Assembly (NCBI RefSeq): GCF_040529045.1
Contig: NZ_CP131914.1
Span: 728,501 to 792,500 of the forward strand
DNA: 64,000 nt
DNA from: Xanthomonas indica
GTDB taxonomy: Bacteria > Pseudomonadota > Gammaproteobacteria > Xanthomonadales > Xanthomonadaceae
Direction: 5' to 3'
Shown: positions 10,214 through 19,720 of the stretch, piece by piece
How the letters are laid out: every line of letters starts with the position of its first letter
Numbering within the stretch: the first letter of the stretch is position 1
The notes under the pieces: generated by a model
The model's database searches: none
Told to the model about the DNA's origin: nothing
What the model saw: the letters and a program-made list of their open reading frames with translations, nothing else
Translations under genes and position numbers: made by a program

Positions 10214-11023
10214 CTATGGCTTCCTGGCGAGCGGCGTGAGGCCGCTTTCCGCGATCGCCTTCGCGGCCGCCGGGGACGCCAGGTACTCCAGCAGCGCCTG
10301 CGCCGCCTGCGGCTGCGTGCTGGCGGTGGCGACGGCGCCGGAATACAGCGTCATCTGCTGTGCCTGCTTGGGGATCAGGCCGACGATGGCGATGCCGGGG
10401 ACCGGCTTGAGTTCGCTCAATTGCTGGAAGCCGAGTTGCGCCTCGCCACGCGCGACCACCGCGCCGACCGGCTCGGCGGGAATCATCCGTGCCTTGGCGG
10501 CGAAACCGTCGCCGAGCCGCATCCGCGGGAACAGCGTGCGCGACAGGTAGACGCCGCTGGCGCTGTCGGAATAGGCCACCGAGCGGCTGTCCAGCAGGGT
10601 CATGCGGAAGGCGTCCATGGTGGAGATGTCCGGCTTGGGCGCGCCCTGCTTGACCGCCATGGCGATGTAGGACTCGCCCAGGTCCACGCGGCTGGCGGGG
10701 CGCGCCTGGCCGCTGGCAAGGAGCTTGTCGAGCGCCGCACCGACCATCAGCAGCACGTCCGCCGGCTCGTGACGGGCGAGGCGGTTGGGGATCGCCTGCG
10801 GCGTGTCGCCCATCGACGGCGCCGCCTCGATGTGCAGCCTGACGCCCGTGGCCCGTTCGTAGTCGGGCGCGACGGCGCGGATCGCGCCCATGATGCCGCC
10901 GGAACTGAGGACGGTCAGCGTCGTAGGCGGGGCGGGGCGGCTCGCTTCCGGCGCCGCCGCCGATGCGGACGCGGATGCGAGCAGCAGCACGGCCAGGGTC
11001 AAGGGGATCAGGGAACGACGCAT
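10214..11023 (-). CDS. Periplasmic solute-binding protein, ModA-like
   Basis: A 269-aa exported protein with an N-terminal signal peptide (LTLAVLLLASASASA) and the type II periplasmic-binding fold typical of molybdate/sulfate/phosphate carriers: a TVLSSGGIMGAIRAVAPDY start, ADVLLMVGAALDKLL, and SASGVYLSRTL. ModA-like proteins usually precede permease and ATPase genes; none is present here, so this is either a stand-alone binding protein or a sensor. The ATG at 11023 was chosen because it directly precedes the signal peptide and GGCAGG lies upstream. The ligand cannot be told from the sequence. Confidence 0.75.
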   Translation of the reverse strand: MRRSLIPLTLAVLLLASASASAAAPEASRPAPPTTLTVLSSGGIMGAIRAVAPDYERATGVRLHIEAAPSMGDTPQAIPNRLARHEPADVLLMVGAALDKLLASGQARPASRVDLGESYIAMAVKQGAPKPDISTMDAFRMTLLDSRSVAYSDSASGVYLSRTLFPRMRLGDGFAAKARMIPAEPVGAVVARGEAQLGFQQLSELKPVPGIAIVGLIPKQAQQMTLYSGAVATASTQPQAAQALLEYLASPAAAKAIAESGLTPLARKP

Positions 11024-11253
11024 TGCACACCTGCCAGGGGGAAAACGGCGACAGCCTGCGCGATCCGCGCTGAAGCGGAGGAGAAGCCGCCAGCGCGCGC
11101 GGGTCATGCCAGTGCGCCTGCGCGCCACTGCGACGGCGCCATTCCACGGGCCTGGGGCACGCTGCCGCATCCCCTTGATCGCAGTTATATGCTTATGCCA
11201 TCCGCATCACCGGCGCTTGCAAAAAGCCGCGCGCCGCCGTCTAGAATCCCACC

Positions 11254-12024
11254 ATGCCGTTGGCTTCTTCCGCCCGTCGTCGTGCTGCGCCCTTCCTGAT
11301 CCTCGAGACCGGTGAACCGGTGGCGACGATGCGGCGCTACGGACGCTTCCCGCACTGGATCCGGGTCGCCGCCGGCCTGGCCGAGCGCGACACGGTGGTG
11401 GCCAATGTCGCCGCCGGGGAAGCCTTGCCGGCGCGGGGCGACTTCGCCGGGGTCATCGTCACCGGCTCGGCGGCGTTCGTCACCGACCGGGCCGACTGGA
11501 GCGAGCGCTCGGCAAGCTGGCTGCGCGAGGCCGCCGAGGACGGCACGCCGCTGCTGGGCATCTGCTACGGCCACCAGCTGCTGGCGCACGCGCTGGGCGG
11601 GGAGGTGGCCTACAACCCGGCCGGGCGCGAATCGGGCACCGTGCACATCGAACTGCATCCGCCCGCGGCCGAGGATCCGCTGTTCGCCGGCCTGCCGGCG
11701 CGCTTCCCCGCGCATGCCACGCATCTGCAGACGGTGCTGCGCGCGCCGGCCGGCGCCACGGTGCTGGCGCGCTCGGCGCAGGACCAGTGCCACGCCTTCC
11801 GCTGGGGCGAGGCGACCTGGGGCCTGCAGTTCCATCCGGAGTTCGCCACCCACCACATGCGCGGCTACGTGCAGGCGCGTGCCGACTGTCTACGCAGCGC
11901 CGGACGCTGCGCCCGTACCATCGCCCGCGAGGTCAGCGCCGCACCGCTGGCGCGCAAACTGTTGCGGCGCTTCGTTCAGCACGCACGCGGGCAGCACAGC
12001 AGCGGCCAGGCAAAACCGCGATAA
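11254..12024 (+). CDS. Class I glutamine amidotransferase
   Basis: A 256-aa protein with a class I glutamine amidotransferase (triad) domain: nucleophile Cys104 in GICYGHQLL, and His194/Glu196 in LQFHPEF. Such stand-alone proteins resemble GMP synthase amidotransferase domains and gamma-glutamyl hydrolases; the acceptor is not evident. The C-terminal tail after residue 200 is basic and less conserved. The following membrane-protein gene starts 47 bp later. Confidence 0.88.
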   Translation: MPLASSARRRAAPFLILETGEPVATMRRYGRFPHWIRVAAGLAERDTVVANVAAGEALPARGDFAGVIVTGSAAFVTDRADWSERSASWLREAAEDGTPLLGICYGHQLLAHALGGEVAYNPAGRESGTVHIELHPPAAEDPLFAGLPARFPAHATHLQTVLRAPAGATVLARSAQDQCHAFRWGEATWGLQFHPEFATHHMRGYVQARADCLRSAGRCARTIAREVSAAPLARKLLRRFVQHARGQHSSGQAKPR

Positions 12025-12071
12025 TCTGTGCAGTCGCCGCGCTGTACGGCGTCCCCCACTTCGGATTGGCA

Positions 12072-12965
12072 ATGATCGAGATTCGCAAGCTGCCGGCCTC
12101 GGCCGGCGCGGAATGGCTGTTGGCCGGCATGTCCCTGCTGCGACGGGCGCCATGGGCGCTGGGCCGGCTGGGACTGATCTGGGGGCTGACGGCGCTGATC
12201 GCCCTGTTCCTGGGCGTGCTCAACCCGACCCTGGGCATGCTGGCGCAACTGCTGATGGGCCTGGCCGGGCCGCTGCTGTTCGGCGGGCTGGTGTGGGCCG
12301 TGCGCGAGGTCGACCAGGGCCGCAGTGCCGAGCCGGCGCATCTGCTGCAGGGCCTGCAGGGCGGCCGCACGCCGAACCTGCTGGTGGCGCTGTTGCCGCA
12401 GGTGGTGGTCGGACTGGCGCTGGCCCTGCTGGCGGTGGTGGTGATCGGCCCGGACGGATGGATGCAGTTGACCACGGTGATGAACAAGCTCAACGAGCTG
12501 GGCCAGTCCGGCGCGCAGCCGGATCCGCTGCAGGTGGAGCAACTGGTCGCGACCCTGCCGGCGCTGCGCATCCTGCTGTGGCTGATGCTGGTGGCGGTCG
12601 GGTTCGTGGCCGTGGCGCTGACCCTGTTCCTGTTCGCGCCGCAGGTGATGTTCGACGGCCGCAACGGCATCGCCGCCATCGGTCACGGCCTGCGCGCCTG
12701 CCTGCACAACCTGCCGGCGATGCTGGTGTTCTTCGTCCTCGCCTTCCTGGCCATGTTCGCGTTCTATTTTGCGCTGACCGTGGTGATGCTGGTGCTGCAG
12801 TTCCTCGTCGGCACCGCGGTGGCGGCGCTGGTCGCGCAGTTGCTGCTGATGGCGCTGTTGATGCCGGTGCTGGCCGGGATCGTGTATGCGGCCTGGAAGC
12901 AGATGTTCGTGCACGCCGGCGATGCGGCGGCCGTGGCGCCGCCACCGAACGTCATCGAAGCCTGA
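12072..12965 (+). CDS. BPSS1780-type integral membrane protein
   Basis: A 297-aa inner-membrane protein with about six hydrophobic segments (for example LGLIWGLTALIALFLGVL, LVALLPQVVVGLALALLAVV, LPAMLVFFVLAFLAMFAF and LLLMALLMPVLAGIVYAAW). The N-terminus (MIEIRKLPASAGAEWLLAG) matches my recollection of the BPSS1780 family, whose function is unknown. It follows the amidotransferase gene closely and may be co-transcribed. It ends 10 bp from the convergent lipoprotein gene. Confidence 0.75.
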   Translation: MIEIRKLPASAGAEWLLAGMSLLRRAPWALGRLGLIWGLTALIALFLGVLNPTLGMLAQLLMGLAGPLLFGGLVWAVREVDQGRSAEPAHLLQGLQGGRTPNLLVALLPQVVVGLALALLAVVVIGPDGWMQLTTVMNKLNELGQSGAQPDPLQVEQLVATLPALRILLWLMLVAVGFVAVALTLFLFAPQVMFDGRNGIAAIGHGLRACLHNLPAMLVFFVLAFLAMFAFYFALTVVMLVLQFLVGTAVAALVAQLLLMALLMPVLAGIVYAAWKQMFVHAGDAAAVAPPPNVIEA

Positions 12966-12975
12966 TCGCGGCAGC

Positions 12976-13275
12976 TCAGCGACGGCCGCTGCCGTCGCCG
13001 GGAGCGCTCTGGGCCGCCCGTGGCATCGCCTCCAGTTCGTCGATCACCCGCCTGGGCGCGCGTAGGCGGATCCGCACCGGAAACGATTCGTACACCACGA
13101 CGCCCTCCACCACGCCCCGCTCCTTCAGTTCCATGACCCTGGCCAGCACAGGGTCCGGGGATTGCGCGCTGCCGACAATCAGCGCGGACTCCAGCGGCTC
13201 GCGATTCGCGGCCGGCCCGCTGCCGAGGCTGCAGCCCGCCACCAGGACCAGCGTCGCGGCAAGCATCCGTCTCAT
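12976..13275 (-). CDS. Small lipoprotein, unknown function
   Basis: A 99-aa protein with a clear lipoprotein signal: MRRMLAATLVLVAGC with the acylation site at Cys15. The mature part is short and charged, without a family I recognise. The ATG at 13275 has GAGGAG at good spacing. It lies downstream of, and in the same direction as, the serine protease gene at 13374-14366, but a 98-bp gap makes an operon uncertain. Confidence 0.65.
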   Translation of the reverse strand: MRRMLAATLVLVAGCSLGSGPAANREPLESALIVGSAQSPDPVLARVMELKERGVVEGVVVYESFPVRIRLRAPRRVIDELEAMPRAAQSAPGDGSGRR

Positions 13276-13373
13276 CTGCAACTCCTCTCGCATCGTCGGT
13301 TCGGTGTAAGCCGTGGTGCGCAGTCCTCCGCAGCACCACGGCGATGGCACTCAGGATCGGGATCGGGCGCTCG

Positions 13374-14366
13374 TCACGGGTTGTCGGCGATCCAGTTCTG
13401 CAGCGTGTTGAAGACGGTGCTGGTCAGCCGCGTCCCGCAGTTTTGGCTCGACGAGCCGGTGGTGTGGACGCCGCGGACCACGTAGCCGCTGTCGTAGATG
13501 CCGCTTCCGCTGTTGCCGCCGCTGGTGTCGATGGTGTAGCAGAGCCTGTAGGAGCCGCTGGTCGAGACACCGCCGGACGCACTCCACATCGTTCCGAACG
13601 GCTTGTCGCCCGGGTATCCGGTGATGGTATGGGTGCCTCCGGAGTAGGTGCCCCAGCCTGCATTCCCGCCATGGGGAGCAGTGCTCAGGACGATCAGCGC
13701 ATAGTCGTAGTTGCTGTCGCCGTTGTTGAGCCACGCCGTCGTGGTGATGGCACGCGCCCACGTCGCCGTTCCCCACGGCTGGTAGCTGCCGTTCTGGGCC
13801 ACGGTGAAGTCGAGGCTGGAATACCAATTGCCAGCGCCGTCGGACACGCAGTGGCCGGCGGTCAGGACGTGCTTGGGTCCGATCAGCGTTCCCGTGCAGC
13901 CGATGCCGATGCGCCCGATGTGCCAGTACGGCGCGTTGGTGGTGGTGGTCACCTGCACCCGTTCATCGGTCCCGATCACCACGTTGGGGACGGCGCGGCC
14001 GGCACCATCGCCGGTGGGACGCGTCGGTGGCGTGCCGGGTACGGAGTGCGGCAGGCGGCCGAGCAGTTCCATCGCCTTGATCGCCTCCTCGAAGAGCGCC
14101 ACGTCCTCCGCGCTTGCCGACGAGACGTATTGGTCGCCATTGCGGGTGACCATCACCGCGCTCAGGCCGGCGGCTTTCTGTTGCGGGCTCTGCAAGCGCG
14201 TGTCCGCCGGGGTGGCCGTCTCCGCGTACACGCCGGTCACCAGATTGTCGCCGTTGATGAACTTCGCTTTCCCGCCCTGTTTCTGGAACGATGGCGTACC
14301 TGCGACCGCCGCGGTCGCCGCTGTCGATACCAGCAAGGTAAATCCCAGTGCAGCCAGACGTTTCAT
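13374..14366 (-). CDS. Secreted trypsin-like (S1/V8-type) serine protease
   Basis: A 330-aa secreted endopeptidase. Numbered from six residues upstream of this start, the triad is His172 (TAGHC), Asp221 (NYDYALIVL) and Ser286 (TSGGNSGSG). An N-terminal signal peptide (LAALGFTLLVSTAATAAVAG) is followed by a propeptide-like region of about 110 residues, so it is likely made as a zymogen. The later ATG at 14366 was chosen because AAGGAG stands six bases before it. The fold resembles V8/glutamyl-endopeptidase-like trypsins. The destination (periplasm or exported by T2SS) is not visible. Confidence 0.9.
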   Translation of the reverse strand: MKRLAALGFTLLVSTAATAAVAGTPSFQKQGGKAKFINGDNLVTGVYAETATPADTRLQSPQQKAAGLSAVMVTRNGDQYVSSASAEDVALFEEAIKAMELLGRLPHSVPGTPPTRPTGDGAGRAVPNVVIGTDERVQVTTTTNAPYWHIGRIGIGCTGTLIGPKHVLTAGHCVSDGAGNWYSSLDFTVAQNGSYQPWGTATWARAITTTAWLNNGDSNYDYALIVLSTAPHGGNAGWGTYSGGTHTITGYPGDKPFGTMWSASGGVSTSGSYRLCYTIDTSGGNSGSGIYDSGYVVRGVHTTGSSSQNCGTRLTSTVFNTLQNWIADNP

Positions 14367-14994
14367 GACGTACTCCTTGGTCATTGGGATACTGCTTCAT
14401 TGCGAGCGATGCCGGTCGTGAGCGACGTCCTGCGCTCTGCCGGCTTGCCTGTCCGTCAGGGACAGGAGGGGGCGGCGGCGCGAGTGCCACCGCCATGAAG
14501 ACGGTCTTCCATGGCCGTGTCGGCAGGGCCGGGTGCGGCCCGGTGCCGATGCTGCTGTGATCGGATACGGCTCCGGCGCCGTGTGCGCGGATCGCGCGAT
14601 CCGGCGCCGGCCACGAGCCGACAACACATCTCTCTACTCAGGCGCGGCGTTGGCCAAATGGCAGGGAATGGCGCGCCGCAACGCGGCCCACGCCGCGCTG
14701 TGGAAGCGCATCGCACTGCTGGATTCCTAGATCACGTCGTCGCGCAAGCGACAGCACCCGCGCACGGGCGATCAGCATGCGCTCAAGGCAATGGTCTTGG
14801 TCCTGTGCACCGGCAGTCATTCGCACGCGGCACCTTCCTTGGGTTTATTCGCGGCCCTCAGGGGGCATCCGTTGCTGTTTCGCAATGACGGCGCAGTTGC
14901 CCGTGGGGACTTTATACGTCACCCACTGCGGGTCGTGCCGTAGTTTGCATCCCAGATCACCGCACCAGGTCGTGCGGTCGGAGTGCAGCTGCGG
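14367..14994. other. Intergenic region, no supported gene
   Basis: About 630 bp between the protease gene start and the tatC stop. Only short, overlapping frames without start signals or family likeness are present. I see no tRNA or clear promoter, only a few GC-rich inverted repeats. It could hold decayed sequence or an unrecognised small RNA. Confidence 0.5.
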
Positions 14995-15729
14995 TTACTG
15001 CGTGCGCGCCTGGCTTGACACCAGCCAGCTCGACGCCACGATGCCCAGTTCGTACAGCAGGCACATCGGGATCGCCAGCATCAGCTGCGACACCACGTCC
15101 GGCGGGGTCAGCACGGCGGCCAGCACAAAAATACCGACCACCGCGTAACCGCGGCCCTCGCGCAGTTGCTGCGGGGTCACCCAGCCGAGCAGGGCCAGGA
15201 TCACCAGTGCCACCGGTAGTTCGAAGCTGGCGCCGAAGGCGAAGAAGATCGCCAGGACGAAATCCAGGTAGGCGCCGGCATCGGGGGTGAGTTGGATCAC
15301 GTCCGGCTTGAACGTGGTCAGGAAGTGGAACACCGCCGGCAGCACCAGGAAATAGGCGAAGCCGCAGCCGAGGTAGAACAGCAGCACCGCCGAAGCCAGC
15401 AGCGGCAGCGCCAGGCGCTTCTCGCGTTGGTACAGGCCGGGGGCGACGAAGGCCCACGCCTGGTACAGCAGCCACGGCGCGGACACGAACAGGGCCAGGA
15501 AGAACGCCAGCTTGAGCGGGGCGATGACTGCGCCGGCCGGGTGCGTGGCGATCACGCTCTGGCCCACCGGCAACTGCGCCAGCATCGGCTCGGCCAGCCA
15601 GGAGTACAGGCGCTTGGAGAAGGGCAGCAGCGCCACCACCACCACGCCCAGGCCGATCAGCGCGCGCATCAGCCGCGCGCGCAGTTCGATCAGGTGTTCG
15701 ATCAGGCTGCTCTCGGCTTCGACGTTCAT
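14995..15729 (-). CDS. tatC: Twin-arginine translocase subunit TatC
   Basis: A 244-aa inner-membrane protein of the Tat pathway, which recognises RR signal peptides and, with TatB, forms the receptor complex for folded proteins. The conserved N-terminal sequence SSLIEHLIELRARLMRALIG, multiple transmembrane segments and the FVAPGLYQREKRLALP loop are present. It overlaps tatB by 4 bp (ATGA). The order tatA-tatB-tatC on the minus strand is standard. Confidence 0.97.
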   Translation of the reverse strand: MNVEAESSLIEHLIELRARLMRALIGLGVVVVALLPFSKRLYSWLAEPMLAQLPVGQSVIATHPAGAVIAPLKLAFFLALFVSAPWLLYQAWAFVAPGLYQREKRLALPLLASAVLLFYLGCGFAYFLVLPAVFHFLTTFKPDVIQLTPDAGAYLDFVLAIFFAFGASFELPVALVILALLGWVTPQQLREGRGYAVVGIFVLAAVLTPPDVVSQLMLAIPMCLLYELGIVASSWLVSSQARTQ

Positions 15730-16250
15730 CGCGGCGCCTCCGGATCACGGGAGGGCGGCTGGCCGGTGTGCGCGGTCGCGGCGCCGGGTGCCGGATGCGG
15801 CGCGGCTGCACCGCGCGCGGCGGCCGGCAGCACGGACGCTGCGGGAGTCGTCGAGGCCGTCGGCGGGGGCGTGGCCGTGTCGGCAACGTACGGCGTCGAG
15901 GCGTCGGTCGAGGTGGCCGCCGCGGTCGGCGCGTTGTCCGCAGGCGCTACCGGCGGGTTCGGATCGATCTCGCGGCGCAGTGCCTCGGTCTGCCGGTGCA
16001 GTTCCTCGCTGCCGTCGCGAAACTGGGTCTCGGCCTGGCGCAGCGAACTCTGCACGTCGTGCAGGCTGCGCTTGAGTTCCTCGGCTTCCAGTTCGCGTTC
16101 CAGTTCCTGCTTCACCGAGTCCCACTGCGCGCGGGCGCGGCGCACCCACAACCCGGCAAAGCGCGCCGCCTTGGGCAGGCGCTCGGGGCCGAGCACCACC
16201 AGGGCCACCACCGCGATCACCAGCAGTTCGCTGAATCCGATATCGAACAC
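15726..16250 (-). CDS. tatB: Twin-arginine translocase subunit TatB
   Basis: A 174-aa TatB: one N-terminal transmembrane helix (MFDIGFSELLVIAVVALVVL), then GPERLPKAARFAGLW, an amphipathic helix and a long charged/coiled region. The C-terminal half is an Ala/Pro/Thr-rich tail. It begins with GTG, supported by perfect alignment of MFDIGFSE with the family. It acts with TatC in substrate recognition. It lies 15 bp after tatA. Confidence 0.95.
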   Translation of the reverse strand: MFDIGFSELLVIAVVALVVLGPERLPKAARFAGLWVRRARAQWDSVKQELERELEAEELKRSLHDVQSSLRQAETQFRDGSEELHRQTEALRREIDPNPPVAPADNAPTAAATSTDASTPYVADTATPPPTASTTPAASVLPAAARGAAAPHPAPGAATAHTGQPPSRDPEAPR

Positions 16251-16265
16251 GCCGGCGGGGTCCCG

Positions 16266-16496
16266 TCAGTGAGAGTCGCGGTCGCGCTCGGCCTGGGTCT
16301 GGCGGGACGGCTCGCTGCTGCTGCGCGTCTCGTCGCCGAGCTGGCCGGCCGGCTTGTCCTCGTCGCGCATGCCTTTCTTGAACTCTTTGACCGCGTTGCC
16401 CAGATCCTTGGCGCCGCTCGTCAGCCGCTTGGTGCCGAACACCAGCAGCACGATCACCAGCACCACCAGCCAGTGCCAGATGCTAAGACTGCCCAT
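16266..16496 (-). CDS. tatA: Twin-arginine translocase subunit TatA
   Basis: A 76-aa TatA, which oligomerises to form the Tat passage. It has a short periplasmic N-terminus, a transmembrane helix ([14 protein letters not shown]), then the [20 protein letters not shown] hinge and amphipathic helix, and a charged tail. The ATG at 16496 was chosen because MGSLSIWHW is the conserved beginning and an upstream in-frame start adds a non-family extension. Confidence 0.95.
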   Translation of the reverse strand: MGSLSIWHWLVVLVIVLLVFGTKRLTSGAKDLGNAVKEFKKGMRDEDKPAGQLGDETRSSSEPSRQTQAERDRDSH

Positions 16497-16621
16497 GATC
16501 CGCTCGCAGAAAAGTCGTAAGGAACCCGCAGGATAACGCACCGCGCCGCGCCGCGTTACCTCTCGCGGCCATGCAGGCGCGCCTGCAGGCCGGGACGGAC
16601 AGGTGACGTTGGGAACAACGC

Positions 16622-17518
16622 TCAGCGATCGCCGTCGAGCTTCTCGGTGCGGATCTCGCCGTCGGACACCGGCTGGAAGCCCTGCTGCGCCGGTGGCGTC
16701 TGGCCCTGCAGGGGCACGGTGCTGGCGGCGGCGTCGGGCGCGGCGGTCGGTTCGGGCGTGGGCTGCGGCGCCGGCATGGCCGGTGCCGGGGCGGCGCCCG
16801 GGTTGCCGTTGCTGTCGGTGCCACGGCTCTGCCGCGCGGCGTAGGTGGCTTCCTCAAGCTTGTCGCGGAAGGCGACGATGTCGTTGGACGGCCGGTTGGT
16901 AGTGCGGCCCTCGAAGATCATCCGCGGCGTGGTGTTGCTGCCGTAGGCATTGAGGTCGGCGGCATCGTCGATCTGCAGCGCCGCGCCGTCCAGGGCGACG
17001 CCGGCGAACAGGCCGCGGGCGCGCGACCACGACCAGATCTCGGCCTTGAGCTGGCCGTCGGTGGCGGCGGCGGCGTTGCGCCCCACCGGGCCGGCGGCGA
17101 CGCCGGCATCGGCGCCGAGGGTGAACTTGCCGTTGACGATGTTGTCCAGGCTGCGGTCGTTGCGGAACACCAGCACCACGTCGGAGGACTGCACGCCGAC
17201 CTGGAAGCCGATGCTGCCGCCGGTGAGCTTGACGAACACCGGGTTGGACCAGGTGCCATCGGGGCGCTTGACCGACATCAGGCCGTGGCCGCGACGCCCG
17301 CCGATCACCAGGCCCGCCTTGAGCGTATCCGGGATCACCACGATGGCGCGGCCCTCGTCGAGCAGCTTGTCGGGGATGGCCTGCTCGGGAATCTTCTGGA
17401 TGTCGGTCAGCACGCGCAGCGCGTTGCGGGCGCGCTCGTCCTCTTCCGGGCCGGCCACGGCGTGGCCGACGAACAACAGGGTGCTCAACAACAGGGCGAG
17501 GCGCGGCAGGAGGGGCAT
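16622..17518 (-). CDS. SYLF/Ysc84-domain lipid-binding protein
   Basis: A 298-aa exported protein. A signal peptide ([16 protein letters not shown]) precedes a SYLF domain (about residues 30-215) with the typical phrases [50 protein letters not shown] and [20 protein letters not shown] domains bind phosphoinositides in eukaryotes; the bacterial role is unknown. A long Pro/Ala/Gln-rich tail follows. It is divergent from hemH. Confidence 0.87.
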   Translation of the reverse strand: MPLLPRLALLLSTLLFVGHAVAGPEEDERARNALRVLTDIQKIPEQAIPDKLLDEGRAIVVIPDTLKAGLVIGGRRGHGLMSVKRPDGTWSNPVFVKLTGGSIGFQVGVQSSDVVLVFRNDRSLDNIVNGKFTLGADAGVAAGPVGRNAAAATDGQLKAEIWSWSRARGLFAGVALDGAALQIDDAADLNAYGSNTTPRMIFEGRTTNRPSNDIVAFRDKLEEATYAARQSRGTDSNGNPGAAPAPAMPAPQPTPEPTAAPDAAASTVPLQGQTPPAQQGFQPVSDGEIRTEKLDGDR

Positions 17519-17684
17519 GGCGGGCTCCGAAGTAGGTCCGCAGCAAGATACTGCAAGCGCTTGAACTTAGTCACAGGGCAATGAATCGGCAATGAGTGGT
17601 GCCGGGCTGCGCGCAGGCGCCATCGATCGCCGCGATCGAGCGAATCGACACGCCGTGGCGTGCGCGCTCTGCCACAATGCGCGC

Positions 17685-18644
17685 ATGTCCGACGCACCCG
17701 AGACCGCCATCCTGGTGGTGAATCTAGGCACGCCCGAGGCGCCGACCGCGCCTGCGGTCGCCCGTTATCTGGCCGAGTTCCTCGGCGACAAGCGCGTGGT
17801 CGCGATCCCGCGGCTGTTCTGGTGGCCGCTGCTGCACTGGGTGATCCTGCCGCGGCGCTCGCCGAAGTCGGCGGAGAAGTACGCGCAGGTGTGGCTGGCG
17901 GACGGTTCGCCGCTGGCGGTGTATACCCGGCGCCTGGCCGAGGGTATGCAGCGCGAACTGCCCGGCCACCGCGTGGCCTGGGCGATGCGCTACGGCGCGC
18001 CGGCGCTGGCGCCGGCCCTGGATGCGCTGCGCGAGGCGGGCGTGCGCCGGATCGTGGTGCTGCCGCTGTACCCGCAGTATTCGACCACCACCACCGCCTC
18101 GATCGAGGACGTGGTGCGCGCCTGGCAGGCGCGCCATCCGCAGCTGCCGGTGCACCTGATCGAGGACTACCCGACCGATCCGGCCTGGGTCGCCGCGGTG
18201 GCGGACAGCGTGCGGGCGCACTGGGCGCAGCACGGCCGCGGCGAGCGCCTGTTCTTCTCCTTCCACGGTCTGCCGCAGCGCGTGGCCAACAACGGCGACC
18301 CCTACCCGCAGCGCTGCGAAGCCAGCGCGCAGGCGATCGCCGCCGCGCTGGGCCTGGAGGCCGGGCAATGGGAGTTGGGCTACCAGTCGCGCTTCGGTGC
18401 CGAGCGCTGGCTGCGCCCGTATGCCGAACCGCGGCTGTGGGAGCTGGCCGGGCAGGGGGTCAAGCAGGTGGACGTGATCTGTCCCGGCTTTGCCACCGAT
18501 TGCCTGGAAACCCTGGAAGAAGTGGCGATGGGCTTTGTCGAGACCTGCGCCGAACGCGGCATGCAGGTGCGCTACATCCCCTGCCTCAACGACGCCCCGG
18601 CGCACGCGCGCGCGCTGGCGCAGCTGGCGGCCCGCGCCGCATGA
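17685..18644 (+). CDS. hemH: Ferrochelatase
   Basis: A 319-aa ferrochelatase, which inserts Fe2+ into protoporphyrin IX in the last step of haem synthesis. The catalytic His lies in [10 protein letters not shown] and the acidic residue in [28 protein letters not shown] is also characteristic. The ATG at 17685 begins [17 protein letters not shown], where family similarity starts. A CACAAT box ends only about 7 bp before it, hinting at a very short leader. It overlaps the next gene by 4 bp. Confidence 0.96.
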   Translation: MSDAPETAILVVNLGTPEAPTAPAVARYLAEFLGDKRVVAIPRLFWWPLLHWVILPRRSPKSAEKYAQVWLADGSPLAVYTRRLAEGMQRELPGHRVAWAMRYGAPALAPALDALREAGVRRIVVLPLYPQYSTTTTASIEDVVRAWQARHPQLPVHLIEDYPTDPAWVAAVADSVRAHWAQHGRGERLFFSFHGLPQRVANNGDPYPQRCEASAQAIAAALGLEAGQWELGYQSRFGAERWLRPYAEPRLWELAGQGVKQVDVICPGFATDCLETLEEVAMGFVETCAERGMQVRYIPCLNDAPAHARALAQLAARAA

Positions 18645-19483
18645 GTGTGCGTCCCTTCGCCTGCCCCTCGCGGGTGGGCGCGCTGGCCGGGCTGCGCAGC
18701 GGAGACCCGGCGGGGCCGAAGGCGCTGGCCTTGCACGGCTGGCTCGACAACGCCGCCAGCTTCGTGCCGCTCAGCCGGCACCTGCCGCAGCTGGACCTGG
18801 TGATGCTGGACCTGCCCGGCCATGGCCACAGCAGCGCCTTGCCCGATGGCGCCGAGTACCTGCTGGCCAGTGCCCTGCATCCGGTGCTGGATGCGGCCGA
18901 CGCGCTGGGCTGGGAGCGCTTCGTGCTGATCGGCCATTCGATGGGCGCGGCCATCGCCAGCCTGCTGGCCGCCGCGGCGCCGGAGCGCATCGAGAAGCTG
19001 GTGGCGATCGAAATGCTGGGCGGCCTGGCCGAAAGCGAGGCGGGGGCAGTGGCACGGCTGCGCCATAGCGTGGCCAGCACCCGCCGCGCCACCGCCACGC
19101 CGTTGCGCGTGTTCCCCGACCTGGCCGCGCCGGTGCGGGCGCGGATGCTCGCCAACCAGCTCAGCGAGCCGGCGGCACGTCTGCTGGTGGAACGCGGCGT
19201 GCGGGCGGTGGACGGCGGCTACGTGTGGCGCAGCGACCGCCGCCTGACCCTGCCGACGGCGATCCGCGCGACCGAGCCGCAGATGCAGGCGCTGCTGGCC
19301 GGCATCGAATGCCCGACCGCGGTGGTGTTCGCCGACCCGGCGCAGGACATGCTGCCCGAGCCGCTGCGCCTGCAGCGTGCCGCGTGCCTGCGCGACGGCC
19401 GCGTGCACACCTTGCCCGGCACCCACCACCTGCACATGGAACAACCGGCGGCGGTGGCCGCGGTGCTGCGCGACTTCCTCTGA
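18641..19483 (+). CDS. Alpha/beta hydrolase
   Basis: A 280-aa alpha/beta-hydrolase-fold enzyme. [10 protein letters not shown] forms the oxyanion region, the nucleophile Ser lies in [10 protein letters not shown], and the catalytic His is probably in [11 protein letters not shown]. The substrate is unknown. It starts in the ATGA overlap with the hemH stop, so the two are translationally coupled. No other metabolic clue is present. Confidence 0.88.
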   Translation: MSVRPFACPSRVGALAGLRSGDPAGPKALALHGWLDNAASFVPLSRHLPQLDLVMLDLPGHGHSSALPDGAEYLLASALHPVLDAADALGWERFVLIGHSMGAAIASLLAAAAPERIEKLVAIEMLGGLAESEAGAVARLRHSVASTRRATATPLRVFPDLAAPVRARMLANQLSEPAARLLVERGVRAVDGGYVWRSDRRLTLPTAIRATEPQMQALLAGIECPTAVVFADPAQDMLPEPLRLQRAACLRDGRVHTLPGTHHLHMEQPAAVAAVLRDFL

Positions 19484-19720
19484 GGCGGCCGCGGCGGCGG
19501 GCGACGCGGTCGTCGCGCCGCAGTCTCCGCTCGGTACGCCATCGTGCCGCCGAGCATCGCGCACGCACACTGCGACGGACTGACCGCCGGCGCTGTGCGG
19601 CCTGCCGCGGTCGTGCGCTTTCCGGCGTCACAGTTCGGCATGTTGTCGCCGAGCCGTCGCGTTTCGGAAAACTTCCGCGCACAGCGTAGCGCGCACCTTT
19701 CGCCCTGCGCCGCGCCTCCG

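Noticed and set aside
14533-14730. Small 65-aa frame in the tatC-upstream gap
   Set aside because: No ribosome-binding site, no recognisable fold, and composition like other shadow frames.
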